From: Rattus norvegicus
Lineage: Eukaryota; Chordata; Mammalia; Rodentia; Muridae
DNA: 64,000 bases
NCBI RefSeq assembly: GCF_036323735.1
Contig: NC_086023.1
Coordinates: 15,735,501 to 15,799,500, forward strand
Direction of reading: 5' to 3'
Shown here piece by piece: positions 46,505 to 56,345 of this stretch. The position numbers and the translations under genes are program-made. How positions within the stretch are numbered: position 1 is the stretch's first letter; every line of letters starts with the position of its first letter. A model generated the notes under the pieces. The model had not been told where the DNA came from. It saw only the letters and a list, made by a program, of their open reading frames with translations, and ran no database searches.

Positions 46505-47756
46505 TTTTCTTTTTTTTGTTTGTTTGTTTTTTTAAATTTAGAGAATACTTTATTAGTTTTTGTAATCAAACCCACGTAGATAACACCTTACATATTTAAT
46601 ACAGTGCGTTACCCCTGTACAAATGGAAAAAACTTAAGTTCAACATTTCTAGACCAATATGGCTGTTAATTTCTGTACAGTGCCAACTCAACACAGTAAA
46701 CGGGGATACTTTTTTCCAAAGTTGACAGCACAGCTAAAGTTTCCAAAAATTCAAGTTATATATCTGTATATATATATTTATATTTATATAAAAAGACCAA
46801 TAATAGCAGTGTGTTATGCATCAACAGCAGCAACAGCTTTTCCAGGTTCTGCAGTCATCTGAACAAACTGTAGAGACATCCAGCACACTCCATTAAAAAA
46901 AAAAGTAAAAAAACAAAACCCGAGAAAACAGCACAGTTCTGTTACTCTTGCGGTACCTGGCACCATTTTTTTTTAAATTAGCTTCTCAATCATCATCTGG
47001 AAAGAAAACATTCTGAGCAACATCATTAAAAACAGCTCTGATAAAGCACGGTCACTAGTACGTATCATAAAGCAGGTACAAGCTATTTTACATCCACAGA
47101 GGTATGATACAGTACTGTCCTACATCTATAATACTAGAGGATACAATTTAAAAGGCATTATTTGAGACTTGATTCTACTTTTCCAGCAGAGGGCCCAAAG
47201 GATGGTTTGACACAGCTTTGTAAAGAAACACACTCTAGACAGGATTTCCTTTCACTAGTGGCACAGTTCTAAGGATTCATTCTCTCCATGAATGTCAGCT
47301 AAAACCGTTATTAAAAAAATGAAATATCCCTAAAACAAAACCGTATAACCACCGGATTCACATGAAGATGACCTAGTGGAGACAAGCTGGACCTCACCTT
47401 ACCTACAAGCTATCAAATCTGTTATGTTTAAACAGTGAGACCTCCAAGGAAGGAGATGCCAAGCAGTGCTTCAAAGCTTCGGACCACAATCAAACACAGC
47501 ATCCTTTTCAACAGAAGCAGAAGCTCATCTGAATATGCTCAAGGATGCTGACATCAACATTTAATCATCTCCTCACTCATCCAGGAAGAAGGGGAGATCA
47601 GTTACTACTGTACTTTATTGTGTTCAACAAATCACCATGTTACAAAAATAGCAAGCTGCCATAATAAAAAGTAAGGCTCCTCTATCCAGCACCAGATAGC
47701 ATCATTTTACTTTCAAGCCTAGAAATTGCACACTTGTATATAAACCAACCGAAGAT
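46505..47756 (-). pseudogene. Processed mRNA segment (3'UTR), gene not identified
   Basis: The minus strand ends with AATAAA (complement of 46549-46554), about 15 further bases and an A-rich tail (T-rich at 46505-46533), the mark of a polyadenylated transcript. The body is non-repetitive, with several AT-rich runs and no open frame beyond about 65 codons, so it looks like about 1.2 kb of 3'UTR. I could not name the source gene. Upstream it joins L1 ORF2 sequence with no duplication or splice signal. Confidence 0.75.
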
Positions 47757-48098
47757 GAGGATTGATAGTTCATCTTGGTGGATTTTTCCTTTGATGAATA
47801 TGAAGTGTCCTTCCTTATATTTTTTGATGACTTTTAATTGAAAATTTATTTTATTTGATATTAGAATGGCTACTCCAGCTTGCTTCTTCTGACCCTTTGC
47901 TTGGAAAGTTGTTTTCCAGCCTTTCACTCTGAGGTAATGTCTGTCTTTGTCTCTGAGGTGTGTTTCCTGTAGGCAGCAGAATGCAGGGTCCTTGTTGCGT
48001 ATCCAGTTTGTTAATCTATGCCTTTTTATTGGGGAGTTGAGGCCATTGATGTTGAGAGATATTAAGGAATAGTGATTATTGCTTCCTGTTATATTCAT
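47757..48098 (-). pseudogene. L1 ORF2 start, truncated endonuclease
   Basis: The start MNITGSNNHYSLISLNINGL at 48096-48098 begins the AP-like endonuclease domain. The conserved early active-site region (LNINGLN) and LQETHLRDKDRHYLRVKGWK are intact. The frame then passes into the mRNA-derived segment and ends at 47682 after 25 foreign residues, giving an endonuclease with only about half its fold. It cannot be functional. Confidence 0.85.
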
Positions 48099-48157
48099 AT
48101 TTGGATGTGAGGTTATGTTTGTGTGCTTTGCTTCTCTTTGTTTTGTTGCCAAGACGA

Positions 48158-49279
48158 TTAGTTTCTTGCTTCTTCTAGGGTATAGCTTGCCTCCTTATGT
48201 TGGGCTTTACCCTTTATTATCCTTTGTAGTGCTGGATTTGTAGAAAGATATTGTGTAAATTTGGTTTTGTCATGGAATATCTTGGTTTCTCCATCTATGT
48301 TAATTGAGAGTTTTGCAGGATACAGTAACCTGGGCTGGCATTTGTGTTCTCTTAGGGTCTGTATGACATCTGTCCAGGATCTTCTGGCCTTCATAGTTTC
48401 TGGCAAAAAGTCTGGTGTGATTCTGATAGGTCTGCCTTTATATGTTACTTGACCTTTTCCCCTTACTTCTTTTAATATTCTTTCTTTATTTTGTGTGTTT
48501 TGTGTTTTGACTATTATGTGACGGGAGGTGTTTCTTTTCTGGTCCAATCTATTTGAAGTTCTGTAGGCTTCTTGTATGCCTATGGGTATCTCTTTTTTTA
48601 GGTTAGGGAAGTTTTCTTCTATGATTTTGTTGAAGATATTTACTGGTCCTTTGAGCTGGGAGTCTTCACTCTCTTCTATACCTATTATCCTTAGGTTTGA
48701 TCTTCTCATTGAGTCCTGGATTTCCTGTATGTTTTGGACCAGTACCTTTTTCTGCTTTACATTATCTTTGACAGTTGAGTCAATGATTTCTATGGAATCC
48801 TCTGCTCCCGAGATTCTCTCTTCTATCTCTTGTATTCTGTTGGTGAAGCTTGTATCTACAGCTCCTTGTCTTTTCTTTTGATTTTCTATGTCCACGGTTG
48901 TTTCCATGTGTTCTTTCTTGATTGCTTCTATTTCCATTTTTAATTCCTTCAACTGTTTGATTATGTTTTCCTGGAATTCTTTCAGGGATTTTTGTGTCTC
49001 CTCTCTATGGGTTTCTACTTGTTTATTTATGTTTTCCTGGAATTCTTTCAGGCATTTTTGCGATTCCTCTCTGTAGGCTTCTACTTGTTCTCTAAGGGAG
49101 TTCTCCACGTCTTTCTTGAAGTCCTCCAGCATCATGATCAAATACGATTTTGAAACTAGATCTTGCTTTTCTGGTGTGTTTGGATATTCCATGTTTATTT
49201 TGGTGGGAGAATTGGGCTCCGATGATGCCATTTAGTCTTGGTTTCTGTTGCTTGGGTTCCTGCGCTTGCCTCTTGCCAT
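48158..49279 (-). pseudogene. L1 ORF1 with codon-16 stop and longer coiled coil
   Basis: The natural ATG is at 49277-49279 (MARGKRRNPSNRNQD), but codon 16 is TAA (49232-49234) where others have TAC. The next codon is an ATG from which 357 codons are open to 48158. The protein from that ATG would lack only 16 residues of the basic N-terminus and keeps coiled coil, RRM and C-terminal domain. A 66-bp unit in the coiled coil is present twice (repeat of ctggaattctttcagg at 48971 and 49037), adding 22 residues relative to the copy at 13.5-14.6 kb. Internal initiation is possible but unproven. Confidence 0.85.
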
Positions 49280-49995
49280 CAGATTATCTCTAGTGTTACT
49301 TTGTTCTGCTATTTCTGACAGTGGCTAGACTGTCCTATAAGCCTGTGTGTCAGGAGTGCCGTAGACCTGTTTTCCTGTTTTCTTTCAGCCAGTTATGGGG
49401 ACAGAGTGTTCTGCTTTCGGGCGTGTAGTTTTTCCTCTCTACAGGTCTTCAGCTGTTCCTGTGGGCCTGTGTCTTGAGTTCACCAGGCAGGTCTCTTGCA
49501 GGGGAAAAGTTGGTCCTACCTGTGGTTCCAAGGCTCAAGTTTGCTCGTGGGGTACTGCCTAAGTCCTCTCCACGGCGGCAGCAACCGGGAAGAGCTGCGC
49601 CGCTCTTTCCGGGAGCCTCCGTGCACCAGGGTTCCAGATGGCATTTGGTGTTTTCCTCTGGCGTCTGGACGTGCGCAGAGTGCAGTCTCTTCTGGCCTCC
49701 CAGGCGCGCCCGCCTCTCTGAAGGTTCAGCTCTCCCTCCCACGGGATTTGGGTACAGAGAACTGTTTATCCAGTCTGTTTCCTTCAGGTTCCGGCGGTGT
49801 CTCAGGCGCAGGGGTCCTGCCGCTCCTGGGCCCTCCCCTACGGGAACCCAGAGGCCTTATACAGTTGCCTCTTGGGCCAGGGATGTGGGTAGGGGTGGGC
49901 AGTGTTGGTGGTCTTCTCCGCTCTGCAGCCTCAGGAGTGCCCACCTGACCAGGCGGTGAGGTCTCTCTCCCACGGGGTTTGGGAGCAGAGAGCTC
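49280..49995 (-). promoter_or_regulatory. L1 5'UTR of the chimera
   Basis: This 716-bp GC- and CpG-rich sequence is homologous to 14568-15280, so it holds about one 606-bp unit plus the ORF1-proximal part. It retains CpG sites better than the copy at 34.9-35.4 kb. If active it would transcribe the chimera leftward. Confidence 0.8.
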
Positions 49996-50011
49996 AGTCT
50001 TTCATAGTCTT
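49996..50011. repeat. Target-site duplication of composite insertion, right copy
   Basis: AGTCTTTCATAGTCTT is identical to 44474-44489. Confidence 0.93.
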
Positions 50012-50485
50012 AACACTGTTCAACATCCAAAGTCTCTTCTGAAACCCTAGAAGATCTCTTAATTATAAACCACTGTACCACCAAAAAAATTTACATATTT
50101 CCAATATATACTGGCACAGATAAAGATTAACATTTTAAAATGAAGGAATATGGGAATAGGAAGGTGTGATGGTTTGCATATGCTTGGCACAGGGAGTGGC
50201 ACTATTAGAAGGTGTGACCTTGTTGGAGGAAGTGTGTCACTGTGGGGGTGGGCTTGGAGACCGTTGGAAAGGCTCAGTCTGTTCCTGGCTTTATTCAGAT
50301 GAATATGTAGAACTCAGCTCCTCCTGCACCATGCCTGCCTGGATGCTGCTGTGCTCCCACCTTGATAATGGACTGAACCTCTGAACCTGTAAGCCAGCCC
50401 CAATTAAATGTTGTCCTTTATAAAACTTGTATTGATAATGGTGTCTGTTCACAGCAATAAAACTGTAACTAAGACAGAAGGAATA
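50012..50485. repeat. URR1-class host repeat, right half with inverted end
   Basis: The host repeat resumes with aacactgttcaacatccaaa and 'ccaaagtctcttctgaaaccc'. From about 50165 the common rodent end follows in inverse orientation ('ggtgtgaccttgttggagg', 'caccatgcctgcctggatgctgctgtgctccc', ending 'aactaagaca' near 50475). Left and right ends of the host are thus inverted relatives, as in a DNA-transposon-like element. Confidence 0.6.
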
Positions 50486-52589
50486 CTGAACCAAATCAAG
50501 ACTCAAACCAGGAGAAGAAACAATTTCTCTAGCTCTGTACCCAATGTGTGTAGATATGTCTGCCCCTCAGCTTATTTGCCTGTAACATCATCCTCGTAGT
50601 TTTTCTAGGCAGATATCTTATGGCCCTTTTGCATCGAACATTTCGAAGTATAAAATGTAGCTCAGACTTTGCTTACATAGCTTCATGTAATGGCCTCTTG
50701 TCCTCTCAAAGTCCTTAGGTAACTACTCCCCAGCTACATATTGCCTGGTCTCAGAGGCTCTCTGAAATCATAAAGGAAGTTTCCATTATCTCTTACTGTT
50801 CTTTTCTAAAGTAACCTGCAATTAATTTCATTTTTGACTCCTCTCAGGCTTATCATGCTGCCCTTTACCCTAAACCTCTCTAGCCCAGGGACTGTAGTTT
50901 TGCTTCCCTTCCTCAGCTTCTGAATTTATATAACTCAGATCTACAGCTCCTCTCTTGTTCTTATTGCCCTCTCTCCTTTCTCTCTCTACTTTTTTGTTCT
51001 CTTTCTCTCTTCTCCCCTCTCTTCTCATGGACTAGTGTAGTTTAGAGTCTTCCAGATTCCTGTGCCTGAGTTCTTCCAAGTGTCTACAAGGAAATCTCAA
51101 TCATAACTAGGAGTCATTGTGTCCTCATTGTCTTTCATCTGGTACCAAAAACATGAGAAAAAAAGAGATGAGTCTTCTTTTAATGGAACTCTAACTGTCC
51201 ATCATTCCTCACCTATTTAGTTTGTATTCTCTCTGGTTCTTGCAACCTGCTACCTCTCCCCAGACACCAGTCTTGACCTGATATGCCCTTGTGAGCATTC
51301 AAAAACACTTATTTTTCTCTCTCTTGTGGGTTTCTAAACTCCCCCTTTTCCCAAAAGCCTATCCTAATCTACCTCTATAGCCACTTTTCTCCTCTACCAG
51401 CTCTCATTACTCATCTCTCTTCCTTTACTAGATAAATGTCACCCTAGAGCTGCCTGCTTTGTCTACTATAACTACAAAAGCCACATGAATATGTCAGAAT
51501 GCTCCTGTGGCCCTACTGGGCCCCTCTGATGTGGAAAGGAATGTGTCTTTTCTGTGATTTGTGACATTCATCTCTAAAATGTCTCTCAGTTTGTTTGGGG
51601 ATGAACTGGTTTGAAATTCTTGTTATGCTGACACTTCTTTTCTCTCTGTGTTCTCAGGTCCTTCCAGAAAATGTCTTCCTTCCCCATGGGCAATTCTGAA
51701 TCTTCTCTATGCCTTCATGACCTCTAAAATATTAAAATCCTCCTTTGAATTTCTATCTGTTACCCTATTCTCTTTTTATCAGCTTCCTCTAGAGAATATA
51801 GGAACCCTCCCTCCCCCCCTTTTTTTGTGACTCTTTGTTTCTTCTTGGACTCAAAGATTTAATTAAAACCTCATTCATACAGCAAATGACTTGGCCTCGG
51901 TACAGCTCAATCAATGGCCAAAATTTGCCACACTTGACTCCCAAAATCTCTCATAAGCTAACTCCTGCCACAGCAAAAATGATCACAAAATATTTCATAT
52001 CTAAACTTTTTCTGCTCTACTATCTCCAAAATCTTTTATTTGTGTAATTTTGCTGTCGTTTGCTCTCAAGAAATCTTTTAAGACTATTGTGTAAATACTG
52101 GGTATTGTTAAATAATATGTAAAATCTGTAACCAAAAACTTATAACAAAAAACTTTGTTAAAACTTAAAAACGTTGGTACTTAAAATATCTGTGCATAGG
52201 TACGTTTAACTTGCTTGATCATACTATGTATGCGATTACATTCTTACTTAGAAAATATTGCTCTGTAGTTCACTTCTATGAAGAGAGCATGTTGCAAACA
52301 TAACAAGCTGCACCAGAAAAAATATGAAATGTATGGTTCAAGGATTGAAGAGGTTCCACTAAATCCTGTGTTCAAGAATATTAGAATGAAGAGGTGAACT
52401 CAGGGCAAGTTTGCACACAGCTAAGCTTCCATCTTGTGAAAAAGATGTTTCCCAAGGGACATTTCAACCTATTCTATATACAATGCATTTGTAGTTGTAT
52501 AAGGGAAAGTTATATCCTGCTAGGAATTATGTTTTGGTTATTGTTTCCTTTGGACATAAGAAAATATGATTGTGTGTTAAGTTGACAAG
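50486..52589. other. Unrecognised DNA
   Basis: Pyrimidine-rich patches occur at about 50960-51030 and 51790-51825. No convincing gene, RNA or repeat was assigned. Short frames (at most 71 codons) have no recognisable domain. Confidence 0.45.
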
Positions 52590-54420
52590 GGGTAGATTGT
52601 GATGGCTATTCTCAGTTGCCAATTTGAATATATCTGGAATGAACTACAATATGGAGGGCATATTTAATCTAGACCTTGAGTCAGTAAGACTTACGCCTTT
52701 GATCAGGATCTTGAGGGTGGAAGACACAGGCTTTTGATCTGGAGCTTGAGGTGGAATGATACTTGCTTTTGATCTGGACCAATGTATACTTTTAATCCAG
52801 ATCTTGAGGCATAATGGCCATGCTTATGAAGATTTATAATGAAAAGTAATTAAAGAAAAGCTTAGATTCAAGTGTGGTTATACATGCCTTTAATACCAGC
52901 ACATGGGAAACAGTGGTATGCAGAAGTTATAGAACAGCCAAGCCTAGGCAGTAAAGAAAACCATTGAAAACAACTAGTGAAGATGTAATTGAGTAAGGAG
53001 GCCATGTTCCAGCCTTAACAAGCAGAAGATCCTGGCAGCTTCAATCACACGGTTCTGGCTTTAGAATTAAGAATGGACTTTCCCTTTGCAACTAAGGAAA
53101 GCTGCTGAGGCTATGAATGAGTTAGGGGTGTCCCTGCATGGAGGCCCAGAAAGGCTGTTGTGTGAGGTTGCCAAGGTTGCATCTTGTGAGGGCAGCCAGA
53201 ATTGGTAATGTGTAAGAGTTACCCAGGTGGTGCTGGTGTTAAAGGCATGAAGGAGTCATGGAAAACAACTGAGGCTCTCTGGCACAGTGAAAGGTTTGGA
53301 GAAATCATTGGTGAAAGTGAAGTGTTAGTGTCAGTTGAAGGTCTGGGACTGAAGGGGTCATGCAAAGTACTTTAGGCTTGGCACTGTGAAGGAAGCCTAT
53401 GAGAGGCTATTGGGGAAAGTGCAGCCTAGGTACAGCAGACAGCTCCAATGTTTCGAAGATATCAGTACCATGGGATGACCACCAAGAATAGCAGCAATAG
53501 TAGCTGTGTTCCAGAAGCTATGGAGAAGCCTTGGAGACCCCAAGCAGTTAAAGATACTAGAATCATGGGATTCCTGCTGAGGAAAGCTGCTAATAGGGCA
53601 CAGGAACAGCCCAAGAGGAAGATGTGTGTTAAATCACAAAAACTGAAGTTGGTGATCTGAAGAACAATTTGACATCAGACATGGAGATGTAGTTTCAAAT
53701 TTGCCCAGCTCATATTTATGTCTTGCTTTGGTTCAGTATTTTCCCACTGTGCTTCTCTCCCCATGTTTTGAAATGTTAATGAATATCCAGTGCCATAATA
53801 TGTTAGAAATATGTGATACAGTTTTGTAAAATTTTAATTTTGTAGGTAATTACAGTTAAGAGACTACATGAATTTCAGAAGAGCCTTTGAACTTTGGACT
53901 TTTAAACCTTTTTGAGACTGTAATAGACTGGGGACTTTTGAAATTGGACTAAAGACATTGTACATCATCTTATGGCTATAAGCCTTTGGAGGCCAGGGAG
54001 TAGAGTATGGTGGCTTATATAAATAGATTTGACACCCATAGATTCATATTTGAGTGTTTGGCTCATACAGAGTGGAGCTATTATGAGGTGTGGCCTTATT
54101 TGAGTAGGAATGACATTTTTATAGAAAACGTATCAGTATGGTAGAGGGGAGTGGACTTTGATGTCTTTTGTGCTCAAGCTTTGACTACACTGGAATTATT
54201 CCAGTCTCCTCTGGGCTGCTTTCAGATCAAGATGTAGACTCTTGGTTCCTCCAGCAACACATCTGCCTGCAAATTGCCCTGCTTCCTACAGTGGTTATAA
54301 TGGAATATCTTCTGAAATTGTAATTTAGCCAAAAGAAAATGTTTGCCTTTATAAGAATTTCCTTGATCATGGTGTTTCTTTACAGCAACAAAACACTAAC
54401 TAAAATAAGATATTTCAAAT
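52590..54420 (-). repeat. Long URR1-class-related repeat copy
   Basis: A long rodent-repeat body contains 'gatcttgag' motifs recurring at about 52705-52800. At 52866-52970 a B1-like phrase (tacatgcctttaataccagc) occurs. The right end (about 54030-54415) is the inverse common end ('tgatcatggtgtttctttacagcaacaaaacactaactaa'-like). The frame at 53448-53660 lies inside this repeat and is not credited as a gene. Name and exact borders are uncertain. Confidence 0.45.
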
Positions 54421-55375
54421 AACAACCATGAGTCTTATCTTCATCTTGACTGATGACATCATTATGATGGAAACAACCATGTAGCTGGCAGCCATCTTTA
54501 CTAGGGTTAAAAAAAGAGTACATATCATGTGACTTTATTATCTTGAATAAGATGACCACATGACTACATGTCATAAACAAACTAAAGCAACAATAATAAA
54601 ACATTTTATGATTGTTTATACTGATCTCTCTACTTAATAATTCTCTATTTTAAGCTAAGGAGACACAGCAAATTTCTATGACAGTTTGGTTTAGGATAGA
54701 TTTTTGAATGATAATAACTTCCTAAGGTTATACAGGTATGCTACCTTAATTTAAATTGACTTAGAGATTCACATCTGACTACTACTTATGTCTTTACCAA
54801 CTGTGTTCAACACCAGAGTATTCTACAAAATTTTAAATAAGGAACAGCATGTGTTTTAAGAATAAGGTTTATAAGATCCTAAGGTCTACTCAGGATAACA
54901 TCAAGCTTTCTGGATTTATATGTCTCATCTCTTTGTCTTTCCAAACTGTAGTAAGCTTTAGCTGTTTGAATTATCTGAATCTGAAAAGAAACTAATAGTT
55001 CAATATGATAAGACCATGGATGCTTACAGCTTTCCTATGCACTTTATTTATAGTTTAAAGTTTTATTTTGATGTTAAAGCATATCCAATTCAAAATTTTA
55101 AGGCTCCAACTTAACAGGGATAAAATTAAAATCCTAATCTTATACTAGTTTCTAACTTGTAAACTCTTAAAGATAATTAAGACATAGAAGTTAATAGTTA
55201 GTTACCTTATAAATGATCACATTATTTTATGTCCTCAGAACTATGCTTATAGTTATACAGAATGCAAAAGTAATTCATTTAAAATAACAATCTTTCTTTA
55301 GCCTCCTATAAGTGTTTTCAAGTTTAAGCTTAAAAAGCTAATACCTAAAAATAATTAACATTCATTTAAAATCAT
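54421..55375. other. AT-rich DNA, nothing recognised
   Basis: No gene or repeat recognised. Confidence 0.5.
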
Positions 55376-55385
55376 ATGTGTGTGT

Positions 55386-55424
<39 letters not shown>
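55376..55424. repeat. (TG)n microsatellite
   Basis: About 49 bp of TG with two interruptions. Confidence 0.96.
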
Positions 55425-55427
<3 letters not shown>

Positions 55428-55955
55428 AATACATCACACCACAGAAAAAATTCTCTCAGGATTTCTGTGTTTGGTAGCCAAAGACCTATGTTGTCCTGTG
55501 CAGCAGCTGAGGATGCAATGCTGACCTGTTTGACAACCAAAGTCCAACCTCTGTCCCCAGTGAAACAATCTAGGAGCCTAGACTAACAATCCAGGTAGCA
55601 GTAATTTTCTGTCATTTTAATTGATACAAAAATATTTTGCTATAGTTTATTTTTCTGGAATCCCTGATGGTTTTGACTGCTAACTATAGAGTTATGCTAA
55701 CAGCATTGGATACCCAGCTCCTTTGTCAAGGCTCCAACCTTGGTTCACATATAAAACCAGGCTCTCCTTTTCTAAAGCCACTAGATCATCAGGTCAGGGA
55801 AGCAGCTGTATTTATCTTGCTGACAGTTTTCACACTAAAAGAAATAAATATGAAAGCTTAAGTAAGTTGTAAGGGTCTATGAAAGAGATTTAACATGTGC
55901 AAATGCAAGCTGTAAATTTCTAAGAAAGTGATTTAATGAATGTGTACCAGATGGT
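55425..55955. other. Unrecognised DNA
   Basis: No gene or confident repeat. Confidence 0.45.
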
Positions 55956-56345
55956 TTTGTGTATCAACTTAATACAAGCTATAGTCATCTTAGAGGAAGG
56001 AGCCTCAGTTGAAGTAATGCCTCTATGAAATCTAGCTGTAAGGCATTTTCTCAACTGGTGATCAATTGGGAGAGCCAAGCACACCTGGAATGGTAGTCCT
56101 GGCTTTTATAAGAAAGCAGAGTGAGCAAGCTATGTGATGCAAGTCAATAAACAGCATCCTCCATGGCCTCTGCATCACTAGCCACTGCCTACAGGATCCA
56201 GCCTTGCTTGAGCTCCTGTTCTGACTTCCCCCAATGATGGGCTGTGATCAGGAAATGGTAAGTCAAATAAACCCTTTCCTCCCCAACTTGCTGTTTGTTC
56301 ATGGTGTCTATATCGAAGCAATAAAAACAGAAGACAGCATGTAAG
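55956..56345 (-). repeat. URR1-type repeat
   Basis: The motif order is 'cttagaggaaggagcctcagttga', 'gcattttctcaactggtgatcaattggg', 'ggctgtgatcaggaaatggtaagtcaaataaaccctttcc' and 'tcatggtgtctatatcgaagcaataaaaacag'. This is the complement of a common rodent repeat that I know as URR1 (hAT-Charlie-like, non-autonomous). Confidence 0.6.

Larger units (their letters stand above)
44490..49995 (-). mobile_element. Tripartite chimeric retro-insertion: young L1 5' part + mRNA 3'UTR + old L1 segment
   Basis: One perfect 16-bp target duplication encloses 5,506 bp that are co-linear on the minus strand. In 5' to 3' order the insertion holds L1 5'UTR, ORF1 and the start of ORF2 (49995-47757), a host-mRNA 3'UTR ending in AATAAA and a poly(A) stretch (47756-46505), an internal piece of a different, older L1 from mid ORF1 to mid ORF2 (46504-44627), about 130 bp of unknown sequence, and a short terminal poly(A). 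The two L1 pieces overlap in content, so they cannot be halves of one element. No second duplication was found around the inner parts. The simplest reading is one target-primed reverse-transcription event with two template switches. An alternative is retrotransposition of a read-through transcript from an already composite locus. Confidence 0.7.
47757..49995 (-). mobile_element. Young rat LINE-1, 5' part only
   Basis: 5'UTR (49280-49995), ORF1 and the first about 115 codons of ORF2 closely match the near-full-length copy at 8.9-15.5 kb. Sequence stops inside the endonuclease after …DELSIL, where the L1 should continue with NIYAPN. An L1 that keeps its 5' end but lacks its 3' end is the opposite of normal 5' truncation and supports a template switch. 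Confidence 0.88.

Noticed and set aside
49474..49959. Frames of 161 and 150 codons
   Set aside because: They have the same cause as above. They lie in the L1 5'UTR of the chimera and have counterparts in the other 5'UTR copy.
53448..53660. 70-codon plus-strand frame starting MFRRYQYHGMTT
   Set aside because: It lies within a long interspersed repeat. No domain is recognised.
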